Shown one piece after another: positions 39,433 through 48,088 of a DNA stretch of 48,247 nucleotides. The notes below the pieces were generated by a model. The model worked only from the letters and a program-made list of their open reading frames with translations. It made no database searches and was not told the DNA's origin. Each line of letters begins with the position of its first letter. The stretch's first letter is position 1. The position numbers and the translations under genes are program-made. Source of the DNA: an uncultured Acidimicrobiaceae bacterium (GTDB lineage: Bacteria > Actinomycetota > Acidimicrobiia > Spongiisociales > UBA5794); assembly GCA_947259365.1 (NCBI GenBank), contig CAMYMC010000031.1, forward strand, positions 1 to 48,247. Direction: 5' to 3'.

Positions 39433-40544
39433 GGCTCGGCCGCGACGAGCTGCTCGAGCCGCTCGTCGTAGCTGGGGGCGACCGCCGACCAGTCGCACCC
39501 GCCCATGTGAGCGGAGAGCTCGGCCGCGATCGCGGATCGGGGTCCCGGGTTGGCGAGCGCCCACTCCAGCCGCTCCGTCAGCTCGCCGTCGTCGTAGAGA
39601 CAGTGGCCGTGATGCTCGGCCGGGATCCTCTCCGGGTAGACGAGCCGCCGCGGGAGCAGAGGGAAGGCGCCGGCGTGGATCGCTTCGGTGATGGCGACGC
39701 CGAAGTACTCCTGGAGGGCGGTCGACACGACGATGTCGGCGGCCGCAACCAGCCCGATGTACTCGCCGTCCTCGACCCATCCGGCGTGGGCGAGGCGCTC
39801 CCCGAGCACGCCCGGCAGCTCCTCGAAGGAGGCGGGCGTTCCGACGAAGCGCTCCCCGGTCATGACGACGCGGAAATCGAGATCGCGCCCGGCGAGGCGG
39901 GTGATCGCATCGGCGAACTCGTCGGGGCCCTTGTCGTACTCCCAGCGCTGGTTCCAGAGGATCACCGGGCCGACGATGGGTGCCGGTTCGACGCCGACGA
40001 ACCGGCCGAGGTCGACACCGACGGGGAGAACCTCGGAGCGGGATCGGACCCCGTCGACGAGGTGGTGATGGCGGTGGTCGGGGAAGCGCCGGAGCAGCTT
40101 CTCTGCGGCGGCGAAGAAGACATCGCGGTGGTAGTGGGAGTTGAAGACCACGAGGTCCGCCGCCAGGGTCGCGGTCCAGTTGACCATCGCATACGTCTCG
40201 TCGGGCCGGTCACGCTCTGAGAGCGGGTAGGTGAGTTGGTTCTCGTGCAGGTAGAGGGCGCGGCGGGTGCCGGAGGCGGCGTCGCCGACGAGGCCGAGGA
40301 AGCCGGCCAGGTTGAGCATGCTCGAGGCGAACACGACGTCGAAGCGGCCGCCCCGGCGCACATGGTCGAGATAGGCCCCGGCGAGGGTCACGTGCGCCCC
40401 TTGCATGCGCCACTTCCAGAAGCGGGCGTCGTGGGAGATGACCTCGACGTCGTGCCGGGACGCCCTCCGGTAGCCGTTCGCCCAGGCGGCGTGGGAGCCG
40501 CCCATGTAGGGCTCGACGAGGGCGATGCGGAGGCGACGGCTCAT
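39426..40544 (-). CDS. GT-B glycosyltransferase, tRNA-queuosine mannosyltransferase-like
   Basis: A 372-residue GT-B enzyme. The N-terminal half matches the DUF3524 domain of the QTMAN/GTDC1 family: ALVEPYMGGSHAAWANGYRR near residue 8, SHDARFWKWRMQGA, LYLHENQLTYPLSERD and VVFNSHYHRDVFF. The C-terminal half is a GT4-type nucleotide-sugar domain (ILWNQRWEYDKGP, STALQEYFGVAITEAIHAGAFPLLP). In animals this family adds mannose to queuosine in tRNA-Asp. No queuosine genes are in the window. The ATG at 40544 begins the first beta strand; no clear ribosome site is seen. recR lies just upstream, after 25 bases. Confidence 0.82.
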   Translation of the reverse strand: MSRRLRIALVEPYMGGSHAAWANGYRRASRHDVEVISHDARFWKWRMQGAHVTLAGAYLDHVRRGGRFDVVFASSMLNLAGFLGLVGDAASGTRRALYLHENQLTYPLSERDRPDETYAMVNWTATLAADLVVFNSHYHRDVFFAAAEKLLRRFPDHRHHHLVDGVRSRSEVLPVGVDLGRFVGVEPAPIVGPVILWNQRWEYDKGPDEFADAITRLAGRDLDFRVVMTGERFVGTPASFEELPGVLGERLAHAGWVEDGEYIGLVAAADIVVSTALQEYFGVAITEAIHAGAFPLLPRRLVYPERIPAEHHGHCLYDDGELTERLEWALANPGPRSAIAAELSAHMGGCDWSAVAPSYDERLEQLVAAEPQ

Positions 40545-40569
40545 CGGAGGGCGGCCCGGGAGAGAGCGG

Positions 40570-41163
40570 TCACAGCTCCTTGCGACCGGCGAGCGCCCGG
40601 CCGAGGGTGATCTCGTCGGCGTAGTCGAGGTCGCCGCCGACGGGAAGGCCGCTGGCGAGCCTCGTGACCCGGACGCCGAGCGGCTTGAGGAGCCGCGCCA
40701 GGTAGAGGGCGGTGGTGTCGCCCTCCACGGTGGGGTTGGTGGCGGCGATGACCTCTTCGATTCCCTCGTCGTCCATCCTGCGGACGAGTTCCTGCATGCG
40801 GAGCTGGTCGGGGCCGATGCCTTCGATGGGCGAGATCGCCCCTCCGAGCACGTGGTAGCGGCCGGCGAACTCCTGGGTGCGCTCGAGCACAGGGATGTCC
40901 TGGGCGCGCTCGACGACGCACACCACCGAAGGGTCGCGGCGGGTGTCGCGGCAGATCGAGCACTGCTCGTCGGCGGTGACGTTGAAACAGCGGATGCAGA
41001 GCCGGACCTCGCGCCGCATCGCGACGATGGCGTCGCCGAGGCGCACCGCATCGGCCTCTTCGACGTGGAGAAGGTGGAAGGCGAGTCGCTGGGCGCTCTT
41101 GCGCCCGATCCCGGGCAGCCGGGCCAGCTCGTCGATGAGACGCTGGACCGGTGGCTCGAACAT
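40570..41163 (-). CDS. recR: Recombination mediator RecR
   Basis: Zinc-finger recombination protein of 197 residues that loads RecA at gaps with RecO and RecF. It has the helix-hairpin-helix [17 protein letters not shown] near residue 17, the four-Cys zinc finger [16 protein letters not shown], and a Toprim domain with [16 protein letters not shown] and [17 protein letters not shown]. The start ATG overlaps the ybaB stop by one base (TGATG), the usual ybaB-recR coupling. dnaX is the next gene upstream. Confidence 0.97.
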   Translation of the reverse strand: MFEPPVQRLIDELARLPGIGRKSAQRLAFHLLHVEEADAVRLGDAIVAMRREVRLCIRCFNVTADEQCSICRDTRRDPSVVCVVERAQDIPVLERTQEFAGRYHVLGGAISPIEGIGPDQLRMQELVRRMDDEGIEEVIAATNPTVEGDTTALYLARLLKPLGVRVTRLASGLPVGGDLDYADEITLGRALAGRKEL

Positions 41164-41486
41164 CAGCCGAGCATGCCGCCGAGGTCGAGACCGCCGAGTC
41201 CGCCCATCGCACCGCCGGCGTCCGCCGCCACGGCGGCGAGAGCCTGGTTGACGGCGGCCACGACGAGGTCGCCCACGAGCTCGGCCTCGTCGGGATCCAG
41301 CACCCCGGGGTCGATGTCGACGGACACGACATCACCCGAGCCGGTGACGACGGCCTTGACGACGCCTCCACCGGACGTTCCCTCGTAGGACCTCGACGCC
41401 AGCTCCTCCTGGGCTCGCCGTAGCTGCTCCTGCATCTGCTGGGCCTGCTCCATGAGCTGGCGCATGTCCTTCGGCATTCGTCCCAT
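41163..41486 (-). CDS. ybaB: YbaB/EbfC nucleoid-associated protein
   Basis: DNA-binding dimer of 107 residues in the dnaX-ybaB-recR order seen in most bacteria. An N-terminal helix ([22 protein letters not shown]) is followed by a beta region with [22 protein letters not shown], and a C-terminal helix plus Gly/Met-rich tail. TACGCT lies 7 bases before the ATG, so it may have its own leaderless promoter although dnaX is upstream on the same strand. Confidence 0.94.
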   Translation of the reverse strand: MGRMPKDMRQLMEQAQQMQEQLRRAQEELASRSYEGTSGGGVVKAVVTGSGDVVSVDIDPGVLDPDEAELVGDLVVAAVNQALAAVAADAGGAMGGLGGLDLGGMLG

Positions 41487-41493
41487 GCGCGGG

Positions 41494-41499
41494 AGCGTA
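41494..41499 (-). promoter_or_regulatory. putative -10 element of ybaB-recR
   Basis: TACGCT on the minus strand, 7 bases before the ybaB ATG. Confidence 0.35.
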
Positions 41500-41572
41500 C
41501 CTCGTCGGCGCGCAACCGGGCGCCACCCAGGATCGCGAGGAGGGATCGGCGGTCCGCATCGGCGCCGGGGCC

Positions 41573-43351
41573 CTACTCGGAAACGACCTCGCCGCCGAGA
41601 ATGTCCACGACGAGCGCCTCCGGATCCGCGCCCTCGGTGCCCTCGGCGAGGAGATCGTCCGCCTCGGGGGCCCGCTCCGGGGTCGCCGGCTCGGCGGCGT
41701 CGTCACCTTCGCCGTCCGCGGCGGTGAACCGCAGCCCGATGGCGCCGCCGAGCAACGGGGCGGCGGCTCCGATGACGGCCGTCTGGAGATCCTCGTCCGC
41801 ACGCAGCTGCTCGAGGTGGAACGGAAGGTGGGCCGGCACTTCGAGGGTGACAAGACCGCTCTCGACCGAGACGGGCCTCGCCTCTTTCAGCAGCGCATGG
41901 CGCCGCGGCCCGGAGTGCTCCCGGACGCCGGCGACGATCGACGGCCACACCGACTCGAACGCGGCGAGGTCGACATCCTCGGTCGCCTCGGCGGGCTCCG
42001 GCGCTGCTTCCGCCGGGGGATCGACCGCAGCCGGGGTGGGCGGCTCCCCAGGTTGGGCGACGGCACCGTCAGATTCCGTGCCGGGCCTCGGCTCGGCTTC
42101 GAGAGACGGCTCGCCTCCGGCCGGCGGCGTCGTGTCCGCCGACGTGCGCCCGGGTCCGTCGAGGGACCCGACGCCGAGAGCGACCTGGCCGGCGAGGTCC
42201 CGCACCCGTGCCTCGAGACGCTCCAGCCGGGAGGCGACTGCATCGACATCGGGCGCCGTCTCGGGGCGCACGAGTCGGAGAAGGGCCAGCTCGACGACGA
42301 GTCGCTCCTCGCGGCCCTGGCGCAGGTGGAAGAGGGCGTCGGAGAGCTGATCCACCGCCCTGAGGACGTCCGACGCGGACAGCGAGCCGGCGTGACGCCT
42401 CCACTCCTCGAGGGTCTCGGCCGGCTCGTCGGTCACCTCCTCGAGGTTCGGGGCGTAATGGGCGAGGAAGACGCCCCGGAAGAAACCGACGGCGTCGGCG
42501 ACGAACCGCCGCAGGTCGGCGCCCTGGGAAGCGAGGGTGGCGACGAGACCGAGGGCGCCGGGCGCGTCCCGGTCGCGCACGGCCTCGGCGAGCGCGGCGA
42601 ACGCGTCCTCGTCGGCGAGCCCGAGCGCCCGTGCCACCGCGGCCGCCTCGACCTTGCCGTCTCCGAGCGCCGAGACCTGCTCGAGGAGGCTCAGCGCGTC
42701 GCGCACGGAGCCCCTGGCGTGCAACGCGACGACACCCAGGGCGTGAGCGTCGGCGATGATGCCCTCCCTGCGGGCGATCTCGCCGGTGTAGTCGGCGAGG
42801 GTGCCGGTCGCCACCGGGTGGAAGTCGAACCGCTGCGCCCGGCTCCGGATGGTGTCGAGGAGCTTGTACGGCTCGGTGGTGGCGAGCACGAAGACGACGT
42901 GAGACGGCGGGTCCTCGAGCGTCTTCAGCAAGGCGTTGCCGGCGGCGCGCGACAGCATGTGCGCCTCGTCGAGGATGTACACGCGCCTGGCCCCTGCCGC
43001 CGCCGCCACCGTCCCGACGTTGATGCGTATCTCGCGGATGTCCTCGACCTTGTTGTGCGACGCCGCATCGAGCTCGATGACGTCGAGCGAGGTGCCGTCT
43101 GTGATGCCCTCACAGGACGAGCAGTCGTTGCAGGGCTCGCCTCCGGTGAGCGGTTTCTCGCAGTTGAGCGCCTTGGCGAGGAGCCGGGCCGTGGTCGTCT
43201 TGCCGGTTCCCCTGGGGCCGGCGAAGAGGTAGGCGTGGGCGATCTTGCCTTCGACGATCTCGCGGATGAGCGTCGTCGTGACGTGGTCCTGGCCGACGAC
43301 CTCGTCGAAGCGCTGCGGTCGGTACTTGCGATAGAGCGCCTGGTACTCCAC
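41573..43351 (-). CDS. dnaX: DNA polymerase III subunits gamma/tau
   Basis: Clamp-loader ATPase of 592 residues. The GTG start opens VEYQALYRKYRPQRFDEVVGQ, the standard dnaX beginning; 27 more codons upstream are unconserved. Walker A is GPRGTGKTTTAR (about residue 45), the zinc finger is CEKPLTGGEPCNDCSSC, Walker B is YILDEAHML, and sensor 1 is VFVLATTEP. Residues about 390-480 are a Pro/Glu/Ala-rich linker and the tail contains the tau region (WPSIVAGVREHSGPRRHALL). I see no obvious frameshift signal for a short gamma form. TACCAT lies 8 bases before the GTG. Confidence 0.96.
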   Translation of the reverse strand: MEYQALYRKYRPQRFDEVVGQDHVTTTLIREIVEGKIAHAYLFAGPRGTGKTTTARLLAKALNCEKPLTGGEPCNDCSSCEGITDGTSLDVIELDAASHNKVEDIREIRINVGTVAAAAGARRVYILDEAHMLSRAAGNALLKTLEDPPSHVVFVLATTEPYKLLDTIRSRAQRFDFHPVATGTLADYTGEIARREGIIADAHALGVVALHARGSVRDALSLLEQVSALGDGKVEAAAVARALGLADEDAFAALAEAVRDRDAPGALGLVATLASQGADLRRFVADAVGFFRGVFLAHYAPNLEEVTDEPAETLEEWRRHAGSLSASDVLRAVDQLSDALFHLRQGREERLVVELALLRLVRPETAPDVDAVASRLERLEARVRDLAGQVALGVGSLDGPGRTSADTTPPAGGEPSLEAEPRPGTESDGAVAQPGEPPTPAAVDPPAEAAPEPAEATEDVDLAAFESVWPSIVAGVREHSGPRRHALLKEARPVSVESGLVTLEVPAHLPFHLEQLRADEDLQTAVIGAAAPLLGGAIGLRFTAADGEGDDAAEPATPERAPEADDLLAEGTEGADPEALVVDILGGEVVSE

Positions 43352-43359
43352 GGGCGTCG

Positions 43360-43365
43360 ATGGTA
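43360..43365 (-). promoter_or_regulatory. putative -10 element of dnaX
   Basis: TACCAT on the minus strand, 8 bases before the GTG. It supports this start over longer readings. Confidence 0.4.
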
Positions 43366-43439
43366 CTCGGCGGATGCGACGCCGATCGGGTGCCGACGGG
43401 CCGCCGGCGAGGGTCGATGGGACACCGCCCACCGGGGAC

Positions 43440-43445
43440 TACCGT
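43440..43445 (+). promoter_or_regulatory. putative -10 element of the 5'-nucleotidase gene
   Basis: TACCGT ends 8 bases before the ATG, with no Shine-Dalgarno. Confidence 0.35.
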
Positions 43446-43453
43446 TTCGAGCC

Positions 43454-44005
43454 ATGCGGCTGGGAATCGACCTCGACGGCGTCATCGCGAACTTCAACGC
43501 CGGCTGGATGAACCGGTACAACGAGGAGTTCGGCGCCGACCTCCACCCCGACCTCGTCACCACCTGGGACGGGCTGTTCCGGCTCACCCATTTCGCCACG
43601 ATGCGGGAGTTCTGGCATTGGGCGCGCGGCGGCGAAGGCCCGTCCATCTTCCGCGACCTCGACACCTTTCCCGGCGCGGTCGAGACGCTGCGGGCGCTCT
43701 CGATGCGCCACGACATCGTCATCGTCACGACGAAGCCGGGCTGGGCCGTCCACGACACATTCGCCTGGATCGCCGAGAAGCGCATCCCCACGCGGGAGAT
43801 CCACGTGACCTCGACCAAGTGGAAGGTGGAGTGCGACGTGTACCTCGAAGACTCCCCACACCACCTGGCGACCTTGCTCGAGCACCGTCCCGACGCCGCA
43901 GTGTGCCGCTACGTTCGGCCGTGGAACCTCCCCATTCCCGGGGTTATCGACATCGCCACCTGGGACGAATTCGCCGGCCTGGTCGGGGAGTTGGCAGCCG
44001 CCTGA
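43454..44005 (+). CDS. 5'(3')-deoxyribonucleotidase-like HAD hydrolase
   Basis: HAD-fold phosphatase of 183 residues in the NT5C-type group. Motif I is GIDLDGVIANF (Asp6 nucleophile, Asp8 acid/base), motif II is VIVTTKPGW near residue 96, and motif IV is DVYLEDSPHHL near residue 133. A helical cap (NRYNEEFGADLHPDLVTTWDG) follows motif I. It would remove phosphate from nucleoside monophosphates; substrate is by family only. The ATG at 43454 has TACCGT 8 bases upstream. The phn operon starts 150 bases downstream, and a dGTPase gene follows that operon. Confidence 0.85.
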   Translation: MRLGIDLDGVIANFNAGWMNRYNEEFGADLHPDLVTTWDGLFRLTHFATMREFWHWARGGEGPSIFRDLDTFPGAVETLRALSMRHDIVIVTTKPGWAVHDTFAWIAEKRIPTREIHVTSTKWKVECDVYLEDSPHHLATLLEHRPDAAVCRYVRPWNLPIPGVIDIATWDEFAGLVGELAAA

Positions 44006-44033
44006 CGAGGTCGCGAAATCCCAGGTTGGCGAT

Positions 44034-44062
44034 CTGGCAGCTGCGCTGGCAAGCGCTAGCCT
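44034..44062 (+). promoter_or_regulatory. putative phnDCE promoter
   Basis: CTGGCA (44034-44039) and TAGCCT (44057-44062) are 17 bases apart. The start site would be near 44070, giving a leader of about 87 bases. The leader holds two small hairpins (GCGGGC/GCCCGC near 44075-44090, and CCGC/GCGG near 44107-44120) and AAGGAG before the ATG. Confidence 0.45.
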
Positions 44063-44155
44063 TCGCGAGCGCGGGCCGGTGTGCCCGCAGAACGACTACG
44101 GGAGGACCGCCTCGAGCGGTTCGTTGGAATGCGCCGACCAAGGAGTGCATCACAC

Positions 44156-45301
44156 ATGACGATCCGTAAACTCGCTGTCGTGTTCGCGGCGTTTGCGCTC
44201 GTCGTGGCCGCATGCGGTGACGACGACGACGCAACCGCCACCACGGCCGCGACGACGGCCGCGCCGACAACCACGGCGGCGCCGGCGACCACCACCGCTG
44301 CACCGACGACGACGGCGGCGACCACGACCGAAGCTCCACCACCGGCCATCGGCACAGCGGACAACCCCATCGAGGTGGTGTTCGTGCCGTCGGGTGAGGT
44401 GGAAAACATCATCACCGGAGGCGAACTCCTCGAACAGGCGCTCGGGGACGCAACGGGCCTGGTGTTCGAAGTGAGCGTGCCGACGTCGTACGCGGCGACG
44501 ATCGAGGGCATGTGCGCGTCGCCGGAGAACACGATCGGCTTCATCCCCGCACAGGCCTACGTGCTCGGCAATCAGCTGTGTGGGATCGACGTCGCACTCA
44601 AGTCGATCCGGTTCGGTTACGACGTCTACTGGAGCCAGTTCCTCGTGGCCCGGGACAGCGACATCCAGTCGGTTGAGGATCTCGCGGGCAAGAAGTGGGG
44701 CATCCCCGACGTCGGGTCGACCTCGGGGTTCCTCGTTCCGAACGGCCTGCTGCAGAGCAAGGGCGTCGACGTCTCCAGCATGGAGATCGTCGAACACGGC
44801 GGGAGCCACACGTCCACGGCACGGTCGATCTACCTCGGTGAGGTAGACGTGGCAACGACGTTCTTCAGCCCCCCTGTGGACAACGACGACAACGTGGTCT
44901 GGGACGGCAGCGTCGCCGGGGCAGACATCCCCGACGACCTCATCAGTCAGTGCGTGCTGAACGAGGAAGGCTCGGATCTCGACTGCGGAGGGATCCTTCC
45001 CAAGGATGCCCGACGGGGCCTCCGCGAGGAAGCGCCGGACGTCATCAACAAGGTGAGGATCCTCGACCTCTCGGCCGAGATCCCCAATGACACCATGAGC
45101 TTCAGCCCGGAGTTCCCCCAGGACTTGAGGGGGCAAATCGTCCAAGCACTCTTCGACTTCGCCGAGGACGACCCGGACGGCTTCGAAGCCGCATTCGACG
45201 AGTACTCATGGACCGGGGTTTCACAGACGAACGACACAGAGTTCGACTTCATCCGTGGCCTCGTGCAAGCACTCGGCCTCACGGTGGGTGACCTCGGCTA
45301 G
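44156..45301 (+). CDS. phnD: PhnD-type phosphonate/phosphite-binding lipoprotein
   Basis: Extracytoplasmic solute-binding protein of 381 residues for an ABC importer. The signal peptide ends in the lipobox LVVAACG near residue 19. An acidic patch and a Thr/Ala repeat linker run to about residue 65. The binding domain has the PhnD pattern: VVFVPSGEVENII, SYAATIEGMCASPENTIGFI, WSQFLVARDSDIQSVEDLAGKKW, VGSTSGFLVPN, and VATTFFSPP. Some members bind phosphite, methylphosphonate or other phosphonates; the ligand is not decidable by eye. AAGGAG precedes the ATG. A 20-bp perfect hairpin separates it from phnC. Confidence 0.9.
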   Translation: MTIRKLAVVFAAFALVVAACGDDDDATATTAATTAAPTTTAAPATTTAAPTTTAATTTEAPPPAIGTADNPIEVVFVPSGEVENIITGGELLEQALGDATGLVFEVSVPTSYAATIEGMCASPENTIGFIPAQAYVLGNQLCGIDVALKSIRFGYDVYWSQFLVARDSDIQSVEDLAGKKWGIPDVGSTSGFLVPNGLLQSKGVDVSSMEIVEHGGSHTSTARSIYLGEVDVATTFFSPPVDNDDNVVWDGSVAGADIPDDLISQCVLNEEGSDLDCGGILPKDARRGLREEAPDVINKVRILDLSAEIPNDTMSFSPEFPQDLRGQIVQALFDFAEDDPDGFEAAFDEYSWTGVSQTNDTEFDFIRGLVQALGLTVGDLG

Positions 45302-45317
45302 CAGCCACACGACGACA

Positions 45318-45363
45318 GGATCCGGCTGCGGGCGGGGGATAAACCCCGCCCGCAGCCGGATCC
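45318..45363 (+). terminator. 20-bp perfect hairpin between phnD and phnC
   Basis: Two 20-base arms (45318-45337 and 45344-45363) are exact inverted repeats around the 6-base loop GATAAA. No T-run follows, so it is more likely an RNA-stabilising or attenuating stem than a full terminator. Its place just after the binding-protein gene would raise phnD expression relative to phnC and phnE. Confidence 0.7.
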
Positions 45364-45396
45364 GGAACACCGGAAGGCCAGAATGACGAGGCGCCC

Positions 45397-46149
45397 ATGT
45401 TGAAGGTCGAGAACCTCACAAAGGTCTATCCCGACGGAACGCAGGCGCTCACCGACGTGAGTTTCCGTGTGCCGAGCGGGCAGTTTCTCGCCATCATCGG
45501 TCTGTCGGGCTCCGGTAAGTCCACGCTGCTGCGCTGCGTCAACCGGCTCATCGAGCCAACCGAGGGGACGATCAGCTGGAACGGTACCGACATCACGCTC
45601 GCCAACCAAGAAGAACTGCGCGGCATACGCCGCCGCATCGGGATGGTGTTCCAGCATTTCAACCTCGTCCACCGGTCGAAGGTCATAACCAACGTCCTCT
45701 CCGGCCGCCTCGGCTACACGAATCCGGCCCTCGCGGTCGTCAATCGCTTCCCCAAGGCTGACGTCGAGAAGGCGGTAGCACAGCTGGAGCGCGTGGGCCT
45801 CGAGGAGAAGGCGTTCAATCGCGCCGACGAGCTGAGCGGTGGCCAGCAACAGCGGGTCGGAGTAGCCAGAGCGCTGATGCAGGACCCTGAGATGATCCTC
45901 GCCGACGAGCCGGTGGCGAGCCTCGATCCCGTGCTGGCTCACTCGATCATGCAGTACCTGGAGCTCATCAACAAGGAAGACGAGGTCACCGTGTTGTGCT
46001 CACTGCACTTCCTCGACCTCGTCCATCGTTACGCCGATTACGTCGTTGCCCTCAACGAAGGCCGAGTGGTGTTCGAGGGTCTTCCTGCGGAGATCGACGA
46101 CGACAAGTTCCAGGAGATCTACGGCGAGGAGGCGGAGCGAGTTGGCTGA
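45397..46149 (+). CDS. phnC: Phosphonate ABC transporter ATP-binding protein PhnC
   Basis: ABC ATPase of 250 residues powering phosphonate or phosphite import. Walker A is [15 protein letters not shown] near residue 36, the Q loop is [10 protein letters not shown], the signature is [15 protein letters not shown], Walker B is [12 protein letters not shown], and the switch His is in [18 protein letters not shown] is characteristic of the PhnC group. The ATG follows a GGAAGG-like site about 20 bases upstream with no better candidate. The PhnE start codon lies inside its last codons, overlapping by 8 bases. Confidence 0.94.
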   Translation: MLKVENLTKVYPDGTQALTDVSFRVPSGQFLAIIGLSGSGKSTLLRCVNRLIEPTEGTISWNGTDITLANQEELRGIRRRIGMVFQHFNLVHRSKVITNVLSGRLGYTNPALAVVNRFPKADVEKAVAQLERVGLEEKAFNRADELSGGQQQRVGVARALMQDPEMILADEPVASLDPVLAHSIMQYLELINKEDEVTVLCSLHFLDLVHRYADYVVALNEGRVVFEGLPAEIDDDKFQEIYGEEAERVG

Positions 46150-48085
46150 TGCGCCCGCCTCGGCAGACGGAAAGAAGCGTTCCCCGCTGCGTCGTGCGCT
46201 CACGATCATTCTGTTCGTTGCCGTCGCGTTCGTGGTGTACTCATTCGCGTTCAAGACGACTGATGTCGATGTCGAGGAGATCCGCGACGAAACACGTCAG
46301 GAATCGCTGTTCCGGGTGTTGAGGGCGCTCGCCCACCCCAACCTCGTCACGTACGAGACCGAGGAGGTCGTCATCTCGGCGCCGGTCCTCGTGCCCTGCC
46401 CCCAGGGAGCTGAGGCTCCTGGGACGGATCAGAGCCAGCCCGCTGTGCTGACGGTGAGCCCGGCGTGCGCGGAACCCGGCAGCGAGGTCCAGGTCAGCGG
46501 TGCAGGGTTCCGACCCGACGTCAGCGGAACCCTCGCCTTCATCCCCGAGTCGGAGTTTGCCATCAGTCTCAGCCTCGCCCGCTTCGACGTCGGCGCCGAC
46601 GGCACCTTCACGCTGACCGCCATATTGCCGGAGGGTCGCGAATCCGAGAACCCCCAGTTCGTCGAGGCAATCACCCGCGTCAACATCGGGTCCCTCACGA
46701 ACTTCTTCAACCCGTTCGACGCACCGGAGACGGCGTGGGACGACGCCAACGAGAACGGCATCGTCGACGACGGAGAGTTGATGGCCACGCCTCGCTGGTC
46801 TAGGAACGCGAGGCAGACGTGGGACAAGATCATCGAGACCGTCCTCCTGGCTCTGCTCGCCACAACGGTCGGAACGGCGATCGCAGTGCCCTTGTCGTTC
46901 ATGGCAGCACGCAACCTGATGCGAGACATCTCGACAACGGTCATGAACCTCGCACTCAACATCATCGCGATCCCCGTCGGAGGGTTCATCGGGTGGATAG
47001 CGGTCGGCCTCGCCCGGGACGTAGCCGACGCGATAGGCGTGAACGACTGGATCCGGCTGCTGTTCGTCCTCGTACTGCCCGTAGCAGCGCTCTACGCGTT
47101 CCGCTGGGCATTGCCACCGACGGAAGACGAGCCGCCGACTCGGCCGGTCAGGATCGTTCGCGCTGTCGTGCTCACCGCAGTTGCATGGACGATCATCGTC
47201 GTCCTCGATCTGCTGGGCAGGTTGTCCGAGAACGCCGGAGCGGTCGTACGCGACAACCTCGGCTCTTTCGATTTCCTCGGTGGGTTCTTCGCGGTCAACG
47301 GACAGATTCTCGACCTGACCCTGCCTGTCTGGGGAGCACTGTTCGGCATCGGCCTGCTCATGAGCCTCGGATCGAGGCTGGGCTTCGTCCTCGTCAACCG
47401 GGTCCCCCCGGCTGCTCTCGGGATCCTGACCGTCGTCCTCGCCATCGTGGCGGGTGCCGTCGTCGGGCGTGGCGTTGCCGGCGCGGTCGATTGGTTCTAC
47501 GAGTTCGAGACCGTCACACCCATCCTGGTGCCCACCATCGTCGGCGCCATCATCGCCGGGATCATCGCGCTACGGAGCCGAGCGAGAGGCACGGTGGGCA
47601 TCGGACTCGCCGTCTACTACATCGCGCGGACGATCTTCAACACGCTGCGATCGATCGAACCCCTCGTCATGGTCATCGTCTTCGTGATCTGGGTCGGCAT
47701 CGGCCCGTTTGCGGGGGCAATCGCGCTCGGACTCCACACGACCGCTGCACTCGCCAAGCTGTACTCCGAGCAAGTCGAGAGCATCTCTGCCGGGCCGATC
47801 GAAGCGGTGAGAGCCACGGGAGCCACTCGGCTACAGACCGTCGTCTACGCGGTCGTGCCCCAGATCATCCCGCCGTACATCTCGTTCACGATGTACCGCT
47901 GGGACATCAACGTCCGCATGTCCACGATCATCGGGTTCGCTGGCGGTGGCGGGATTGGATTCCTCCTACAGCAGAACACCGGACTACTCCAGTACAGGGA
48001 CGCCGCAGCACAGATGCTGGCGATCGCGATCGTCGTCGCGAGCATGGACTATGTGAGCTCGCGACTTCGTGAGCGTGTCGTCTAA
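46142..48085 (+). CDS. phnE: Large PhnE-type permease with Ig-like domain and EF-hand loop
   Basis: ABC permease of 647 residues, more than twice the usual PhnE length (about 270). TM1 is at residues 19-37. An extracytoplasmic region of about 190 residues follows, holding an IPT/Ig-like beta domain (about 101-178, VSPACAEPGSEVQVSGAGF). It then has a canonical EF-hand loop at 201-212 (DANENGIVDDGE), ahead of TM2 (about 230-258). Several extra membrane helices occupy about 265-475. The conserved PhnE core runs from about 480 with the EAA-type loop (EQVESISAGPIEAVRATGATRLQ) and ISFTMYRWDINVRMSTIIG. The TTG start is chosen because it follows GGAGGCGGAG and gives a charged N terminus; it overlaps phnC. 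Confidence 0.88.
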   Translation: MADAPASADGKKRSPLRRALTIILFVAVAFVVYSFAFKTTDVDVEEIRDETRQESLFRVLRALAHPNLVTYETEEVVISAPVLVPCPQGAEAPGTDQSQPAVLTVSPACAEPGSEVQVSGAGFRPDVSGTLAFIPESEFAISLSLARFDVGADGTFTLTAILPEGRESENPQFVEAITRVNIGSLTNFFNPFDAPETAWDDANENGIVDDGELMATPRWSRNARQTWDKIIETVLLALLATTVGTAIAVPLSFMAARNLMRDISTTVMNLALNIIAIPVGGFIGWIAVGLARDVADAIGVNDWIRLLFVLVLPVAALYAFRWALPPTEDEPPTRPVRIVRAVVLTAVAWTIIVVLDLLGRLSENAGAVVRDNLGSFDFLGGFFAVNGQILDLTLPVWGALFGIGLLMSLGSRLGFVLVNRVPPAALGILTVVLAIVAGAVVGRGVAGAVDWFYEFETVTPILVPTIVGAIIAGIIALRSRARGTVGIGLAVYYIARTIFNTLRSIEPLVMVIVFVIWVGIGPFAGAIALGLHTTAALAKLYSEQVESISAGPIEAVRATGATRLQTVVYAVVPQIIPPYISFTMYRWDINVRMSTIIGFAGGGGIGFLLQQNTGLLQYRDAAAQMLAIAIVVASMDYVSSRLRERVV

Positions 48086-48088
48086 GCG

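Noticed and set aside
44070..44155. Riboswitch in the phnD leader
   Set aside because: Two small hairpins are present, but I could not match them to any known riboswitch core, and phosphonate transport genes are normally controlled by phosphate regulators.
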